A DNA stretch of 64,000 nt from Jingyaoa shaoxingensis (GTDB lineage: Bacteria; Bacillota; Clostridia; Lachnospirales; Lachnospiraceae), in assembly GCF_014385005.1 (NCBI RefSeq), contig NZ_JACRSZ010000001.1, positions 496,001-560,000 on the forward strand. The letters run 5' to 3'. The notes under the pieces were generated by a model, which worked only from the letters and a program-made list of their open reading frames with translations, was not told where the DNA came from and did not search any database. This document shows positions 8,617 through 17,553 of this stretch, in pieces. Numbering within the stretch: position 1 is the stretch's first letter; each line of letters opens with the position of its first letter. Both the position numbers and the translations under genes were made by a program.

Positions 8617-9640
8617 AAAAACCGTTTCCAATTGCTGACATACAATATGCATCCAGCCCTTTCCAGGTTTTCTCACTGTTGATACCTCTGACTGATACTC
8701 CTATTCCTTTTTGTTTGCATAATTCCAATATTTTGGCACTCACTTTTGCCCTTTTTATGCACAAAAATACGCGGTTTTTTCCACTTTTCAGTTTCTCTGC
8801 CTTTTGAACCATGGCTTCCACTGACTCTGATTTAGGAATATAGCCGATTTCTGCGACTGGATCCATTTCTTTCACCCATTTCAGATATTGAAAGTTAAAA
8901 GAGATCCACACTACACGATTCTGCAATCCTGATTCCTGCACCATTTTATAAACCTTGCGAAACTTTGCTTTTGTCAACCCGCTTCCATTCTTCAGTTCCA
9001 GATACGGTATCACATCCTTCTGTACACAATATCTCAACACTTCTTGTAAGCTTGGTATCTTTTCCCCTGCATACTTTGATGACTTCCATGATCCGGCATC
9101 CAGTTTCCGAAGCTGTGCATAGGTATATTTATCTGCTCTCCCATGCCCATTTGAAGTACGATCTACCCGCGCATCATGCAAAATCACCGGTACATTATCT
9201 TTCGTAAATTGAATATCACATTCAATATACTGATATCCTTTATCTGCTGCCCGTAAAAATGATGCCATAGTATTTTCTGGTGCCCTGGAACTGTATCCCC
9301 TGTGTGCTACCCGGTATGTCTGTTTCTCTTTCGTTTTCTTTTGTCCGACTACACGTATCAGACAGCTATATGTTTTTTTGTTCTTGCCCATGCAGGTAAT
9401 CCATGCTGTTCCACAGCTGTTTGTATTTATTTTTCCATTCTGCACCGTTGCAACCGCCGGGTTTGATGTTTTCCACTGTATGGCTCTGTCCCCCTTTAAT
9501 CTCAATCTGACAGACTTCCCCATCTGCAGCAGATACTGTCTGGATGACAACTCTGGCTTCTTTGCTGCCATACAGTCCTTCGATCCGGCACACAGCAACA
9601 TCAACAGCAATAACAATAGCATTCTTCTTCCCTGTTTCAT
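8615..9640 (-). CDS. Exported Big2-domain glycerophosphodiester phosphodiesterase
   Basis: A 341-residue protein. Residues 1-26 form a signal peptide; residues about 29-98 form a bacterial Ig-like (Big2) domain ('WKTSNPAVATVQNGKI'); residues 108-341 form a GDPD TIM barrel. Catalytic motifs are present: H113-R114 ('AHRGYS'), E122 ('APENT'), E140/D142 ('IECDIQ') and H155 ('LHD'). GDPDs cleave glycerophosphodiesters to glycerol-3-phosphate and an alcohol. Outside the cell this could act on deacylated lipids or teichoic-acid-like polymers. It is a single-gene unit with its own terminator. The Ig-like domain ahead of the enzyme suggests surface or wall association. Confidence 0.9.
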   Translation of the reverse strand: MKQGRRMLLLLLLMLLCAGSKDCMAAKKPELSSRQYLLQMGKSVRLRLKGDRAIQWKTSNPAVATVQNGKINTNSCGTAWITCMGKNKKTYSCLIRVVGQKKTKEKQTYRVAHRGYSSRAPENTMASFLRAADKGYQYIECDIQFTKDNVPVILHDARVDRTSNGHGRADKYTYAQLRKLDAGSWKSSKYAGEKIPSLQEVLRYCVQKDVIPYLELKNGSGLTKAKFRKVYKMVQESGLQNRVVWISFNFQYLKWVKEMDPVAEIGYIPKSESVEAMVQKAEKLKSGKNRVFLCIKRAKVSAKILELCKQKGIGVSVRGINSEKTWKGLDAYCMSAIGNGF

Positions 9641-9725
9641 TTTTCCCCCTTATCTGGCAGCTTCCTGCCTGCTGTATTATCTGCTGCTTTCTCCCTTTCC
9701 ACAGCATACTTTTTTAATCATAACA

Positions 9726-9773
9726 TAAAAACAGAGCAGTGCAAGTATAAATCTATACTTTTTACTGCTCTGT
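9726..9773 (-). terminator. Terminator after bioY
   Basis: CAGAGCAGT and ACTGCTCTG on the minus strand pair around an AT-rich loop and are followed by TTTTTATG. It is placed 28 nt past the bioY stop. Confidence 0.8.
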
Positions 9774-9800
9774 ATTATCATTCTATATCATTTCAACCAC

Positions 9801-10352
9801 TCAGGCCATCTGTGCTCCTGCACTGGTCAGTGCCTTGCGTACTGCTTTTGCTACTGCATAAGCTGCTGCCAGAGATACCAGATCCTTTACAAGATATGGT
9901 GCAGAACCTGCCAGGAATGCTGCCCATGGGCCAAGTCCTGTCACAATAGCCAGCTGGATCACTCCCAAGATATGACAGCATGCCAGTCCTGCTACAGACA
10001 GACCGATCAGTGCCGGCATGGTTCTCTTTTCATATCCCAGTCCACATAATGCAACCATCGGAAGGAATCCCCAGATATAACCGCCTGCCGGGCTGACAGC
10101 AAAGCTGAGACCTCCGGAGAATCCTGCAAATACCGGAACGCCTACTGCTCCAAGTAAAATATAAACCGCTGTAGAAGCCAGTCCGTATTTCCATCCTAAA
10201 ATATAGCCAGCCAATGCCATAGCAAATGTCTGCATTGTTACCGGTACTCCTGACGGCAATGGGAACTGGATCTGAGACATGACTGCCATCACCGCAGCCA
10301 GCATACCTGTCATTACGACTTTTTGAATTGAACTCTGTGTTTTCATTTTCAC
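9801..10352 (-). CDS. bioY: Biotin transporter substrate-binding subunit BioY
   Basis: A 183-residue membrane protein with about six hydrophobic helices and the BioY signatures 'IQFPLPSGVPVTMQTFAMAL', 'GWKYGLAS', 'GAVGVPVFAGFSGG' and 'SPAGGYIWGF'. BioY is the S-component of an ECF importer that captures biotin and works with the shared EcfAA'T module, which is encoded elsewhere. GAGGAG precedes the ATG. Two BirA-like operators overlap its promoter (10370-10455), fitting repression by biotin-loaded BirA. It is a one-gene unit ending in a terminator. Confidence 0.96.
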   Translation of the reverse strand: MKMKTQSSIQKVVMTGMLAAVMAVMSQIQFPLPSGVPVTMQTFAMALAGYILGWKYGLASTAVYILLGAVGVPVFAGFSGGLSFAVSPAGGYIWGFLPMVALCGLGYEKRTMPALIGLSVAGLACCHILGVIQLAIVTGLGPWAAFLAGSAPYLVKDLVSLAAAYAVAKAVRKALTSAGAQMA

Positions 10353-10369
10353 TTACTCCTCGTCTTCTG

Positions 10370-10400
10370 TTGTTAACTCTTTTTTTGCTCAAGTTGACAA
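10370..10400 (-). promoter_or_regulatory. BirA-like biotin operator 1 (promoter-proximal)
   Basis: TTGTTAAC, 15 nt, GTTGACAA form a near-perfect dyad matching the firmicute biotin-repressor pattern TTGTTAAC-N15-GTTAACAA. It sits just downstream of the -10 element and upstream of the bioY ribosome binding site. Confidence 0.8.
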
Positions 10401-10401
10401 T

Positions 10402-10430
10402 AGTATAAGCATATTCTTTTTATTTGTCAA
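10402..10430 (-). promoter_or_regulatory. bioY promoter
   Basis: Minus-strand TTGACA (10425-10430) and TATACT (10402-10407) are spaced by 17 nt. The -35 lies inside the distal BirA-like half-site and the -10 abuts the proximal operator. Confidence 0.8.
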
Positions 10431-10455
10431 CCTTTTTTATTTAATTGGTTAACAT
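10424..10455 (-). promoter_or_regulatory. BirA-like biotin operator 2 (overlaps -35 and the end of the PTS gene)
   Basis: TTGTCAAC, 16 nt, GTTAACAT form a second dyad of the same pattern. It covers the -35 hexamer of bioY and the last codons and stop of the upstream PTS gene, so part of the operator is coding sequence. Confidence 0.7.
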
Positions 10456-12286
10456 TGCTTTCTACTCGAATCAGAGGCTCCCCTGCTTTTATTTTCTCTT
10501 TTGCAATCGGAATAACTTCTTTCATCTCTTTTGTGTTGGTCACAAAAATCGATGTCACAGAATTATACCCTTTCTCTTTTAGTAATTTCAGATCTACCGT
10601 CATCAGCTTCTGTCCTTTTTTTACCAGTTCTCCATCTGTTACATGAAGCTGAAATCCATTGCCTTCCAATTCTACCGTATCTATGCCCACATGAATCATA
10701 AGTTTAACGCCTTGCGCATTTTTCACAGCCACCGCATGTCCAGTCTGTGTTGTCATAATTACCGTGCCATCAAATGGTGCCAGAATTTCTTTCTGAGAAG
10801 GTAAAATTCCTACCCCTTTCCCAAGTAATCCCATGGCAAATGTTTCATCCGGGATCTGCTCCTGAGAAATCACTTCACCGGAAACCGGTGCATATATCAT
10901 ATTCCTTTCTTCTTCGGAAGGAACCGTTTGTTTCCAGAATATACCGGTCAGTATAAATGCCGTACCACCTGCTATCAGCAGCATCAGGCAATATTCTCTG
11001 GTACAATCCATCGTGATCAGAAATCCCAGTAAGCCTGTCACACCATAAGTAGTCGCATAAACCCCCATCATGGCACCTGCCGCTGCTCCAAAGGCTGCAC
11101 CAATCATACCGCATACCAGAGGCCTTATATACCGTAAATTAATTCCGAATATTGCCGGTTCCGTAATGCCAAGCGCTGCTGACATACTGGCCGGAAGTGC
11201 TACTGCTTTTGTCTTTTTATTCTTTGCTCTGAAAAAAACAGCCAGACACGCCATACTCATGGCAAAATTAGAAGAACTGGATACTGCAATCCAGATATTT
11301 TTCCCATTCTCTGCCAACATACCGGTTTCCAGCACGCTAAACATATGGTGGGTTCCGAAAATCACAGTCAATGGATACGCTGCCCCACACAAAAATGCTC
11401 CGATTCCCAGAGGAAGACGCAAAGTAAATCTTGTGATATCCAGAATCCAGTTTTCCATTTTCACAAAAACTGGTCCTATCATACCCATGGTCAGAAATGC
11501 TGTCACCAAAATCGTAACCAGTGGTGTAATAAACAAATCCATCATTTCCGGCATATGCTGATGCATCCATTTTTCAATCTTGCACATTACCCAAATACCG
11601 ATAATGACCGGTATGACATGTCCCTGATAATTCACACGACGAATATGAACTCCCAGCACATCCCAGTAATTTACCATCGCCGGAGTCGCAGCCGCTGACC
11701 AGGAAGTCAGAAGACTCTTATGCATCAGTAAAAGTCCTATCACTCCGCCAAGGTATAGATTACCTCCAAAAAGCCTGGTTGCACTTATTGCTACCAGCAC
11801 CGGAAGATACGTAATCCCGGTATTAGCCACCAGCTCTATCCAGTTATACAAATCACTTTTTGCAAATCCCGGAGCACACTTTCCGATTGCCTCAATGATT
11901 CCCATCAAAAGTCCTGCTGTAATCACTGCCGGAAGTATGGGAATGAATACATTTCCAACTACCCGGATCATCCTTCCCGGCAACTCAGAAATACTTTTTC
12001 TCCGTTCTTCTTTACGTTCTGTATATTCTGTCAGTCTGGCAATTCTTCGAAACTCATGATATACCTTATTTACTGTACCTGCACCAATAATAATCTGCAG
12101 TTGGTCGTTTCCCTTTACGACTCCCTGTACTCCTTCTGTCTCCTCCAGTTTTTCTACATTGACATCCCCCATGTCTTTGACGATAACTCTTAATCTGGTC
12201 GCACAATGTTCTGCCCGGATCAGATTCTCATTTTTCCCAAGCGCATTATATATATTGCCTGCACATTCTCTGTAATTTAGTGCCAT
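10427..12286 (-). CDS. PTS transporter subunit IIBCA, sucrose/beta-glucoside family
   Basis: A 619-residue single-chain sugar permease. Domain IIB (residues 1-90) has the phospho-cysteine C28 in 'HCATRLRV'. Domain IIC (about 110-440) has family motifs 'YQGHVIPVIIGIW', 'FGTHHMFSVLE' and 'GITEPAIFGINLRY'. The C-terminal glucose-type IIA (about 460-610) has its active His in 'MIHVGIDTVELEG'. It takes up and phosphorylates a glucoside; the IIC motifs fit the sucrose/trehalose/beta-glucoside subgroup. No hydrolase or antiterminator gene lies beside it, so the sugar cannot be fixed from context. Confidence 0.92.
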   Translation of the reverse strand: MALNYRECAGNIYNALGKNENLIRAEHCATRLRVIVKDMGDVNVEKLEETEGVQGVVKGNDQLQIIIGAGTVNKVYHEFRRIARLTEYTERKEERRKSISELPGRMIRVVGNVFIPILPAVITAGLLMGIIEAIGKCAPGFAKSDLYNWIELVANTGITYLPVLVAISATRLFGGNLYLGGVIGLLLMHKSLLTSWSAAATPAMVNYWDVLGVHIRRVNYQGHVIPVIIGIWVMCKIEKWMHQHMPEMMDLFITPLVTILVTAFLTMGMIGPVFVKMENWILDITRFTLRLPLGIGAFLCGAAYPLTVIFGTHHMFSVLETGMLAENGKNIWIAVSSSSNFAMSMACLAVFFRAKNKKTKAVALPASMSAALGITEPAIFGINLRYIRPLVCGMIGAAFGAAAGAMMGVYATTYGVTGLLGFLITMDCTREYCLMLLIAGGTAFILTGIFWKQTVPSEEERNMIYAPVSGEVISQEQIPDETFAMGLLGKGVGILPSQKEILAPFDGTVIMTTQTGHAVAVKNAQGVKLMIHVGIDTVELEGNGFQLHVTDGELVKKGQKLMTVDLKLLKEKGYNSVTSIFVTNTKEMKEVIPIAKEKIKAGEPLIRVESNVNQLNKKG

Positions 12287-12411
12287 TTCATCCTCTTCTC
12301 TTTCGTTTCTTCCACACCCATTGTATCATACCTTGTCAACCATTCTATATCTTCCCACTGTCTTGTCCCGTTGTTCCTGAATCCCCATTTTCAGGTCCTC
12401 ATCTGAGATAA

Positions 12412-12474
12412 AACAAAAAAAGACTAAGGCACGGACAGTCTCATCCACTGTTATCCTTACAACCTCAGTCTTTC
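12412..12474 (-). terminator. Terminator after the CbbQ/MoxR-like gene
   Basis: AAGACTGAGG and CCTTAGTCTT on the minus strand form the base of a long hairpin followed by TTTTTTTG. It starts 10 nt past the stop at 12485. Confidence 0.8.
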
Positions 12475-12484
12475 GTAAATCTTT

Positions 12485-13462
12485 TTATTCTGTTATTTCA
12501 AATATATCTTTCTTTGTCCAGTTTTCCGGGATTCGTGTCAGTACCGCATCTTCAATCATCTCTTTTTCAAATATGTCAAAGCTCTTGTTCACAATTCCCA
12601 TCTGAATTGCCTGCAAAGGAGCCAGACCGGAACGCATCGTCCTGATTGCACCAACCAGTCCACGAAAGTCCAGAGATTTTGTGGAAATTTCTCCATTGGA
12701 TGCCTTGGTCTGAAGATCCTGAAACAACCCTGCAAACTGTTCAACGGCTTCTCTTTTCGCATCCGGAAAATACTGATTCAATAAAATATGCAATGTCTCC
12801 AGATCCAGTGGAGGCATGTCAATTACCATAAATCTGGAAATCAATGCTTCATTCAATTCCTTCGTTCCCGCATAACCGTAATTCATCGTACCAATAAAAC
12901 GTGTTGCCGGATGCAGCTCTATTCTGGAATATCCCGGTACATCAATGCTTCTTCGATGATCCAATGTGGCATGAAGCACGGATACCGCGTCATTCTTTGC
13001 CATATTAATCTCATCGAGAATACCAAAACCGCCGTACTCTGCACATTCGTAAACAGGTCCCTTTCGAAGCTGAACTTCATTATTTTTAAAAGTATCTGTA
13101 CCTATCAATGCTGCACTGTCTGTATTCACATGAAAGGAAACATTATAGGATGGTCGTCCAAACACCCAGGCAAGTGTCTCGCAGAGGACATTTTTTCCTG
13201 TTGCCTTTGCTCCAGATAATAATATATTTTCTCCATGTAAAAGTGCGGCAATGGCCATCTCTAGAATCTCTTTACCATAAAATAGTACTTCAGGCTTGCT
13301 GACATGATCCAATGCAGTCTCATCTATATCATAAGTATTACGAAAATCCAATACTTCAAAAATCAGTTCTTCTCCTATCCGCATCTCTTCCAGATAGGCT
13401 CTGATGTTCTTTTCCTCAGTTTCCATTCTTTCCATCCTGTTGTGGTATTTCAGGCTTTTCAC
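12485..13462 (-). CDS. AAA+ ATPase of the MoxR/CbbQ/NirQ type
   Basis: The protein has an AAA+ core: a Walker-A-like loop 'SGAKATGKNVLCETLA', 'GFGILDEINMAKNDAV' (Walker B), sensor 'RFIGTMNYGYAGTKELN' and 'ALISRFMVIDMPPLD' (Arg finger region), with a C-terminal lid. Members remodel partner enzymes, usually with a von Willebrand A-domain protein encoded alongside. No such partner is present here. The listed start is a GTG at 13462. An ATG at 13426 has AGGA 8 nt upstream and may be the true start. The cofactor-loading target is unknown. Confidence 0.85.
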   Translation of the reverse strand: MKSLKYHNRMERMETEEKNIRAYLEEMRIGEELIFEVLDFRNTYDIDETALDHVSKPEVLFYGKEILEMAIAALLHGENILLSGAKATGKNVLCETLAWVFGRPSYNVSFHVNTDSAALIGTDTFKNNEVQLRKGPVYECAEYGGFGILDEINMAKNDAVSVLHATLDHRRSIDVPGYSRIELHPATRFIGTMNYGYAGTKELNEALISRFMVIDMPPLDLETLHILLNQYFPDAKREAVEQFAGLFQDLQTKASNGEISTKSLDFRGLVGAIRTMRSGLAPLQAIQMGIVNKSFDIFEKEMIEDAVLTRIPENWTKKDIFEITE

Positions 13463-13509
13463 CTGATCTCTGCCACTATTTTAACATTTCCTGTACAGAT
13501 GTCAACCAA

Positions 13510-14856
13510 TTAGCGGTCTTCTCTTCTCTTATATTCTTTCTTCACAGTCAATGACTTATACGCAGGACGGATAATCTTATCTGTTGTCACCAGTTCTTCG
13601 ATTCTGTGTGCACTCCAGCCAACAATACGTGCAATAGCAAATAACGGTGTATACAATTCTCTCGGGATTCCCAGCATCTCATATACAAAGCCACTGTAGA
13701 AGTCCACATTCGGGCTGACACCTTTATAGATCTTTCTCTTGTCAGCAATGATCTTCGGTGCAATCTTTTCAATGTTATTGTAAAGTGCCATGTCCGTATC
13801 TCTGCCCTTTTCCTCTGCCAGCTGCTCTACAAATCCCTTAAATACTACTTCTCTTGGATCAGATAAGGAGTATACTGCATGTCCCATTCCATAGATCAGT
13901 CCCTTACGGTCAAAGGCTTCTTTCTGCAGAATCTTCGTCAGATAGCTCTCGATCTCTTCTTCATCCCGGTAGTCTGATACATGGGTACGGATATCATCCA
14001 TCATCTTCATAACCATCAGGTTCGCTCCACCATGCTTACGGCCCTTCAGTGAGGACATTGCTGCCGCAATTGCCGAATAGGTATCAGATCCGGATGACGT
14101 TACAACTCTTGTTGTGAATGTTGAGTTGTTACCACCACCATGTTCCATATGCAGTAAAAGTGCCACATCCAGAACTCTTGCTTCCAGCTTGCTGTAAGAC
14201 ATATCAGGGCGAAGCATTCTTAAAAAGTTCTCTGCTACAGAAAGTTCAGGATCCGGTCTGTGAATATACATACTGGAGTCATTGGCATAATGATTGTATG
14301 CATGATATCCATATACCGCCAGCATCGGGAACGTACTGATCAGCATCATGCACTGCCGAAGTACATTCGATAATTCCAGATCATCTGCCTTCGGATCATA
14401 AGACGCCAGTGTCAGAATACTTCGAGTCATAGAATTCATAATATCGGCACTTGGTGCCTTCATAATTACATCTCTGGTGAAATTGGTCGGAAGACTCATC
14501 TGTTCGATCAGATTTTGCCGGAACTCTTTGAGCTGTGCCTCTGTAGGAAGCTCTCCAAACAGTAACAGATAAGCGCCTTCTTCAAAAATGTACTTTTCGC
14601 TAAAGCTCTCTCTTGCCAGTTCCCGTACATCTATGCCGCGGTACAGCAGCTCACCATCGCATGGAATCTGCTTCCCGTCTACCACATCAAAAGCCCTTAC
14701 GGAAGAAATATTTGTCAGACCAGTCAGAACCCCATGACCATTTTCATCTCGCAGTCCCTTTTTTACCCCAAGTTCTGAATACAACTTTAAGTCAATACTG
14801 TCGTGTTCTCTGCAGACATCTGCCTGCCGTGCGGTATATTCCTCTATCTGTCTCAT
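13510..14856 (-). CDS. Citrate synthase
   Basis: A 448-residue citrate synthase with the family core 'MEHGGGNNSTFTTRVVTSSG', 'GRKHGGANLMVMKMM' (first catalytic His), 'GMGHAVYSLSDPR' (second His) and 'PNVDFYSGFVYEMLGIP' (catalytic Asp). It condenses acetyl-CoA and oxaloacetate. The start ATG follows AAGGAGGAG. No aconitase or isocitrate dehydrogenase is adjacent; the gene is a single unit with its own promoter. A 2-methylcitrate synthase role is not excluded but no prpD/prpB is present. Confidence 0.93.
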   Translation of the reverse strand: MRQIEEYTARQADVCREHDSIDLKLYSELGVKKGLRDENGHGVLTGLTNISSVRAFDVVDGKQIPCDGELLYRGIDVRELARESFSEKYIFEEGAYLLLFGELPTEAQLKEFRQNLIEQMSLPTNFTRDVIMKAPSADIMNSMTRSILTLASYDPKADDLELSNVLRQCMMLISTFPMLAVYGYHAYNHYANDSSMYIHRPDPELSVAENFLRMLRPDMSYSKLEARVLDVALLLHMEHGGGNNSTFTTRVVTSSGSDTYSAIAAAMSSLKGRKHGGANLMVMKMMDDIRTHVSDYRDEEEIESYLTKILQKEAFDRKGLIYGMGHAVYSLSDPREVVFKGFVEQLAEEKGRDTDMALYNNIEKIAPKIIADKRKIYKGVSPNVDFYSGFVYEMLGIPRELYTPLFAIARIVGWSAHRIEELVTTDKIIRPAYKSLTVKKEYKRREDR

Positions 14857-14900
14857 GCATACTCCTCCTTCTTATTCACTGTTTTTCTAATTTTCTCACC

Positions 14901-14930
14901 ATTATATTATTGGGGGTGTACTCAGGTCAA
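14901..14930 (-). promoter_or_regulatory. Citrate synthase promoter
   Basis: Minus-strand TTGACC (14925-14930), 18 nt, TATAAT (14901-14906), upstream of the citrate synthase ATG. Confidence 0.7.
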
Positions 14931-15017
14931 TAAAAAAAATATAAATTATTCTTAAAATACTATGTGTCACGTATTTGCCTTATGTATACAACTCCCTTTT
15001 CATTTTCCTCTGACCAG

Positions 15018-15047
15018 AAAAACAGCAGGCTCCAAAGAACCTGCTGT
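15018..15047 (-). terminator. Terminator after the Rrf2 gene
   Basis: ACAGCAGGTTC and GAGCCTGCTGT pair around TTTG on the minus strand and are followed by TTTTTC. It starts 30 nt past the stop at 15077. Confidence 0.85.
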
Positions 15048-15076
15048 CACTGATCTGTCATGCAACCTTCCTGATT

Positions 15077-15517
15077 CTATATGTAATACATATCCTGTGA
15101 ACTGGAAAGTTCCTGCTCGTAAGCATCTACCAGATTCTGCAGCGTCAGATGCTCCAGAAACTCACTCACCCAGCAGTTCGCAGGATCAATTATCTTTTCC
15201 TGTATAACCTTGGAGGCCAAATTCTCTCCATCTCCCAAAAATTCTTTTTCCAGCAGATAATCTCCATCTAACAGACGGATCAATTCTGACAGAAGAATCT
15301 CTCCCGGTTTCTTCGCCAGCAGATATCCTCCCTGTGGTCCTTTTATGCTTCGGATCATACCGCCCTTGCGAAGTGCCATAAAGATTTGCTCCAGATATTT
15401 TACAGAGATATCATTACGCGCTGCAATATCTCCAAGCTGTACACATGACTCTCTGGCATTCACTGCCAGATCCATTAACGCACGTATGCCATAGCGGCTG
15501 CGACTTGATAAATTCAT
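15077..15517 (-). CDS. Rrf2 family transcriptional regulator, CymR-like
   Basis: A 146-residue winged-helix regulator with the Rrf2 signatures 'RYGIRALMDLAV', 'ISVKYLEQIFMALRKGGMI' and 'GPQGGYLLAK'. It lacks the three-cysteine cluster of IscR (only two scattered Cys, residues 25 and about 117), so an Fe-S sensor role is unlikely. CymR, the cysteine-metabolism repressor of Bacillus that acts with CysK, is the closest functional model. Support comes from the box over its own -35 being almost identical to the one over the cysK promoter at 20107-20123. Autoregulation and control of cysK are inferred. Confidence 0.88.
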   Translation of the reverse strand: MNLSSRSRYGIRALMDLAVNARESCVQLGDIAARNDISVKYLEQIFMALRKGGMIRSIKGPQGGYLLAKKPGEILLSELIRLLDGDYLLEKEFLGDGENLASKVIQEKIIDPANCWVSEFLEHLTLQNLVDAYEQELSSSQDMYYI

Positions 15518-15594
15518 AACCTGTGCCCCGTTTCTCTATCTATGTTCTTAACCGTCCAGTATCCTTCCTGATCCGGCTGTTACCTTTCTTTTCT

Positions 15595-15626
15595 ATTATA
15601 ACATGTTTTCCTACTAGGTCAATAGG
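15595..15626 (-). promoter_or_regulatory. Promoter and operator of the Rrf2 gene
   Basis: The box CCTACTAGGTCAATAGG (15610-15626, plus-strand reading) contains the minus-strand -35 TTGACC (15618-15623). TATAAT follows after 17 nt (15595-15600). The box differs from that of cysK at one of 17 positions. Confidence 0.75.
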
Positions 15627-15699
15627 ATATTAGGCAGTTCAAAAACTATTTGACATCTTTCTTTGTCGGATTTTCCTGGCAGCTTCGTAACGATTTCTC

Positions 15700-16455
15700 T
15701 TATAAAAATAAAATGTGCATTTTTCCATGGCTGTCATATACGATCTCTGATTCTACTCTGTAGATCCGGCGGATCAGTTCCGGTGTCAGCACTTCCTGCG
15801 GTGTGCCATATCCTTCCAGATTACCTTCTTTTAACACGTAAATCTTGTCGCAGTAAGCAGCCGCTATATTCAGATCATGGATGGCTGAGATCACTGTAAC
15901 ATTCAGCTTTTTCACCAGCTCCATCAGCATAATCTGATGGGTAATATCCAGATGGTTGGTCGGTTCATCCAGAATCAGTGCCGGTGTCTGTTGTGCCAAA
16001 GCTCTTGCAAGGATCACTCTCTGCTGCTCGCCGCCTGACAAAGTTGAAAATGTCCTCTCTGCGAATTGTTCCATCTGCACTGTCTTCAGTGATTCTTCTA
16101 CGATCTGATAATCTCTGGCATTATCCCGCTCCAGTGTCTTCTTGTGTGGTGCACGCCCCATAAGTACAACTTCCCGCACGGTAAAATCAAAATTGTAATA
16201 ATTATGCTGTGCTACTACAGCCATCTTTCTGGCTGAATCTTTGACACTCATAGAATGAAGTTCTTCCCCGTCCAGATAGACGGATCCTGCATCCGGCTTC
16301 AGAATCCGGTAAATGCACTTCAGCAATGTGGATTTTCCGCTTCCGTTTGGTCCGATGATCCCTACCAGTTCCTTATTCTCGGATTCAATGGATACTCCCT
16401 TCAGTATCTCCCTTGCATGAAACGCAACCCTGATATCTTCTGTGGTTATCTTCAT
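15700..16455 (-). CDS. btuD: Cobalamin/iron-siderophore-type ABC transporter ATP-binding protein (BtuD/FecE-like)
   Basis: An approximately 250-residue ATPase with Walker A 'GPNGSGKST', Q-loop, signature 'LSGGEQQRVILARAL' and Walker B 'ALILDEPTNHLD'. It belongs to the FecE/BtuD group that powers vitamin B12 and siderophore import. The cobalamin riboswitch upstream of the operon supports B12 or another corrinoid as substrate. The preferred ATG at 16455 overlaps the permease stop by one base (TGATG); a GTG codon at 16458 is an alternative. Confidence 0.92.
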   Translation of the reverse strand: MKITTEDIRVAFHAREILKGVSIESENKELVGIIGPNGSGKSTLLKCIYRILKPDAGSVYLDGEELHSMSVKDSARKMAVVAQHNYYNFDFTVREVVLMGRAPHKKTLERDNARDYQIVEESLKTVQMEQFAERTFSTLSGGEQQRVILARALAQQTPALILDEPTNHLDITHQIMLMELVKKLNVTVISAIHDLNIAAAYCDKIYVLKEGNLEGYGTPQEVLTPELIRRIYRVESEIVYDSHGKMHILFL

Positions 16456-17540
16456 CACTTACCACCCCCGAATCCATAAGATTTGCGTATCAGCAGATAG
16501 ATAAAGCATGGAGCTCCAATAATTGATACCAGAACGCCGATCGGCATCTCAGAGTTTTTCAGTACAATACGGCATGCCACATCACACCAGATCAGAAACG
16601 ATGCTCCAAGAAGTGCACTAAGCGGCAGTAATTTCCGATGATCTGTTCCGAAAAGAATCCGTACCACATGTGGAATCACCAAACCGACGAAGCCAATGAC
16701 GCCGGCACAATATACCGCAAATCCAATCATTACGGATGCCAGAATCAGGTAAGAAGTACGCAGTCTGTGAAGATCTGTTCCCAGTGTGATGGACACCTCA
16801 TCTCCCAGCAGCATCAGATTCAGATTCCGGTACTGTGTCCAGAACAGTCCTGTGGCAATCAGGGTAATCGGCAGCATAACAGCTACTCTGTTCCAACTGG
16901 CTCCCGCCAGACTTCCCATACTCCATTTCATTACTTCTGTAGCCGCTGATTTATCATTGGTGATATAGATCACAAAATTGGAAAATGCTAAACATACGGC
17001 ACTAACTGCCATACCGGCCAGAATCAACTTCGCAGAAGTTGCCTTTCCCCCCATATTCGCTATGAAAATTACTGCGAATGATGTAACCAGTGCTCCGACA
17101 AAAGCGGTAACCCCTACGGAATTTCCTCCAAGGAAGCCTCCTACGCCAAGCATAATGGCAAGTGTTGCTCCCAGCGACGCACCTGATGAGATTCCAAGGA
17201 CATACGGATCTGCCAGCGGATTCTGTACAATAGCCTGCATTACTACGCCACATACGGAAAGCGCCATTCCGACGCCAAGAGCCAGAAGCACTCTTGGCAG
17301 ACGAATCAGCCACACCACATCGTGAATTGCTCCTTCTGCATACTCAGACAGTCTTTTGATGTGAAACAATTTGTAAGCAATGACACTATATACATCTTTC
17401 AGAGAAAGATCTGCATTTCCGAATGTGATCGCTGCCAGTATAGAAAAAATCAAAAATGCCAGTAAGCCCAGAAATACCGCAATGTAGGAAGTTTTTCGAA
17501 GAATCTTACTTCTTTTTTCCTGTAAATTTTCTTCTTTCAC
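16455..17540 (-). CDS. btuC: Cobalamin-type ABC transporter permease (BtuC/FecCD family)
   Basis: A 361-residue FecCD-family permease with about ten membrane segments. Family motifs include 'IRLPRVLLALGVGMALSVCG', 'QAIVQNPLADPYVLGISSGA' and 'GFVGLVIPHVVRILFGTDHR', the last being the coupling helix. It starts with GTG after GAGGAAA. It lies between the binding protein gene (13 nt away) and the ATPase gene in one operon under a cobalamin riboswitch, which points to corrinoid uptake. Confidence 0.93.
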   Translation of the reverse strand: MKEENLQEKRSKILRKTSYIAVFLGLLAFLIFSILAAITFGNADLSLKDVYSVIAYKLFHIKRLSEYAEGAIHDVVWLIRLPRVLLALGVGMALSVCGVVMQAIVQNPLADPYVLGISSGASLGATLAIMLGVGGFLGGNSVGVTAFVGALVTSFAVIFIANMGGKATSAKLILAGMAVSAVCLAFSNFVIYITNDKSAATEVMKWSMGSLAGASWNRVAVMLPITLIATGLFWTQYRNLNLMLLGDEVSITLGTDLHRLRTSYLILASVMIGFAVYCAGVIGFVGLVIPHVVRILFGTDHRKLLPLSALLGASFLIWCDVACRIVLKNSEMPIGVLVSIIGAPCFIYLLIRKSYGFGGGK

Positions 17541-17553
17541 TTTATTTCCTCAA

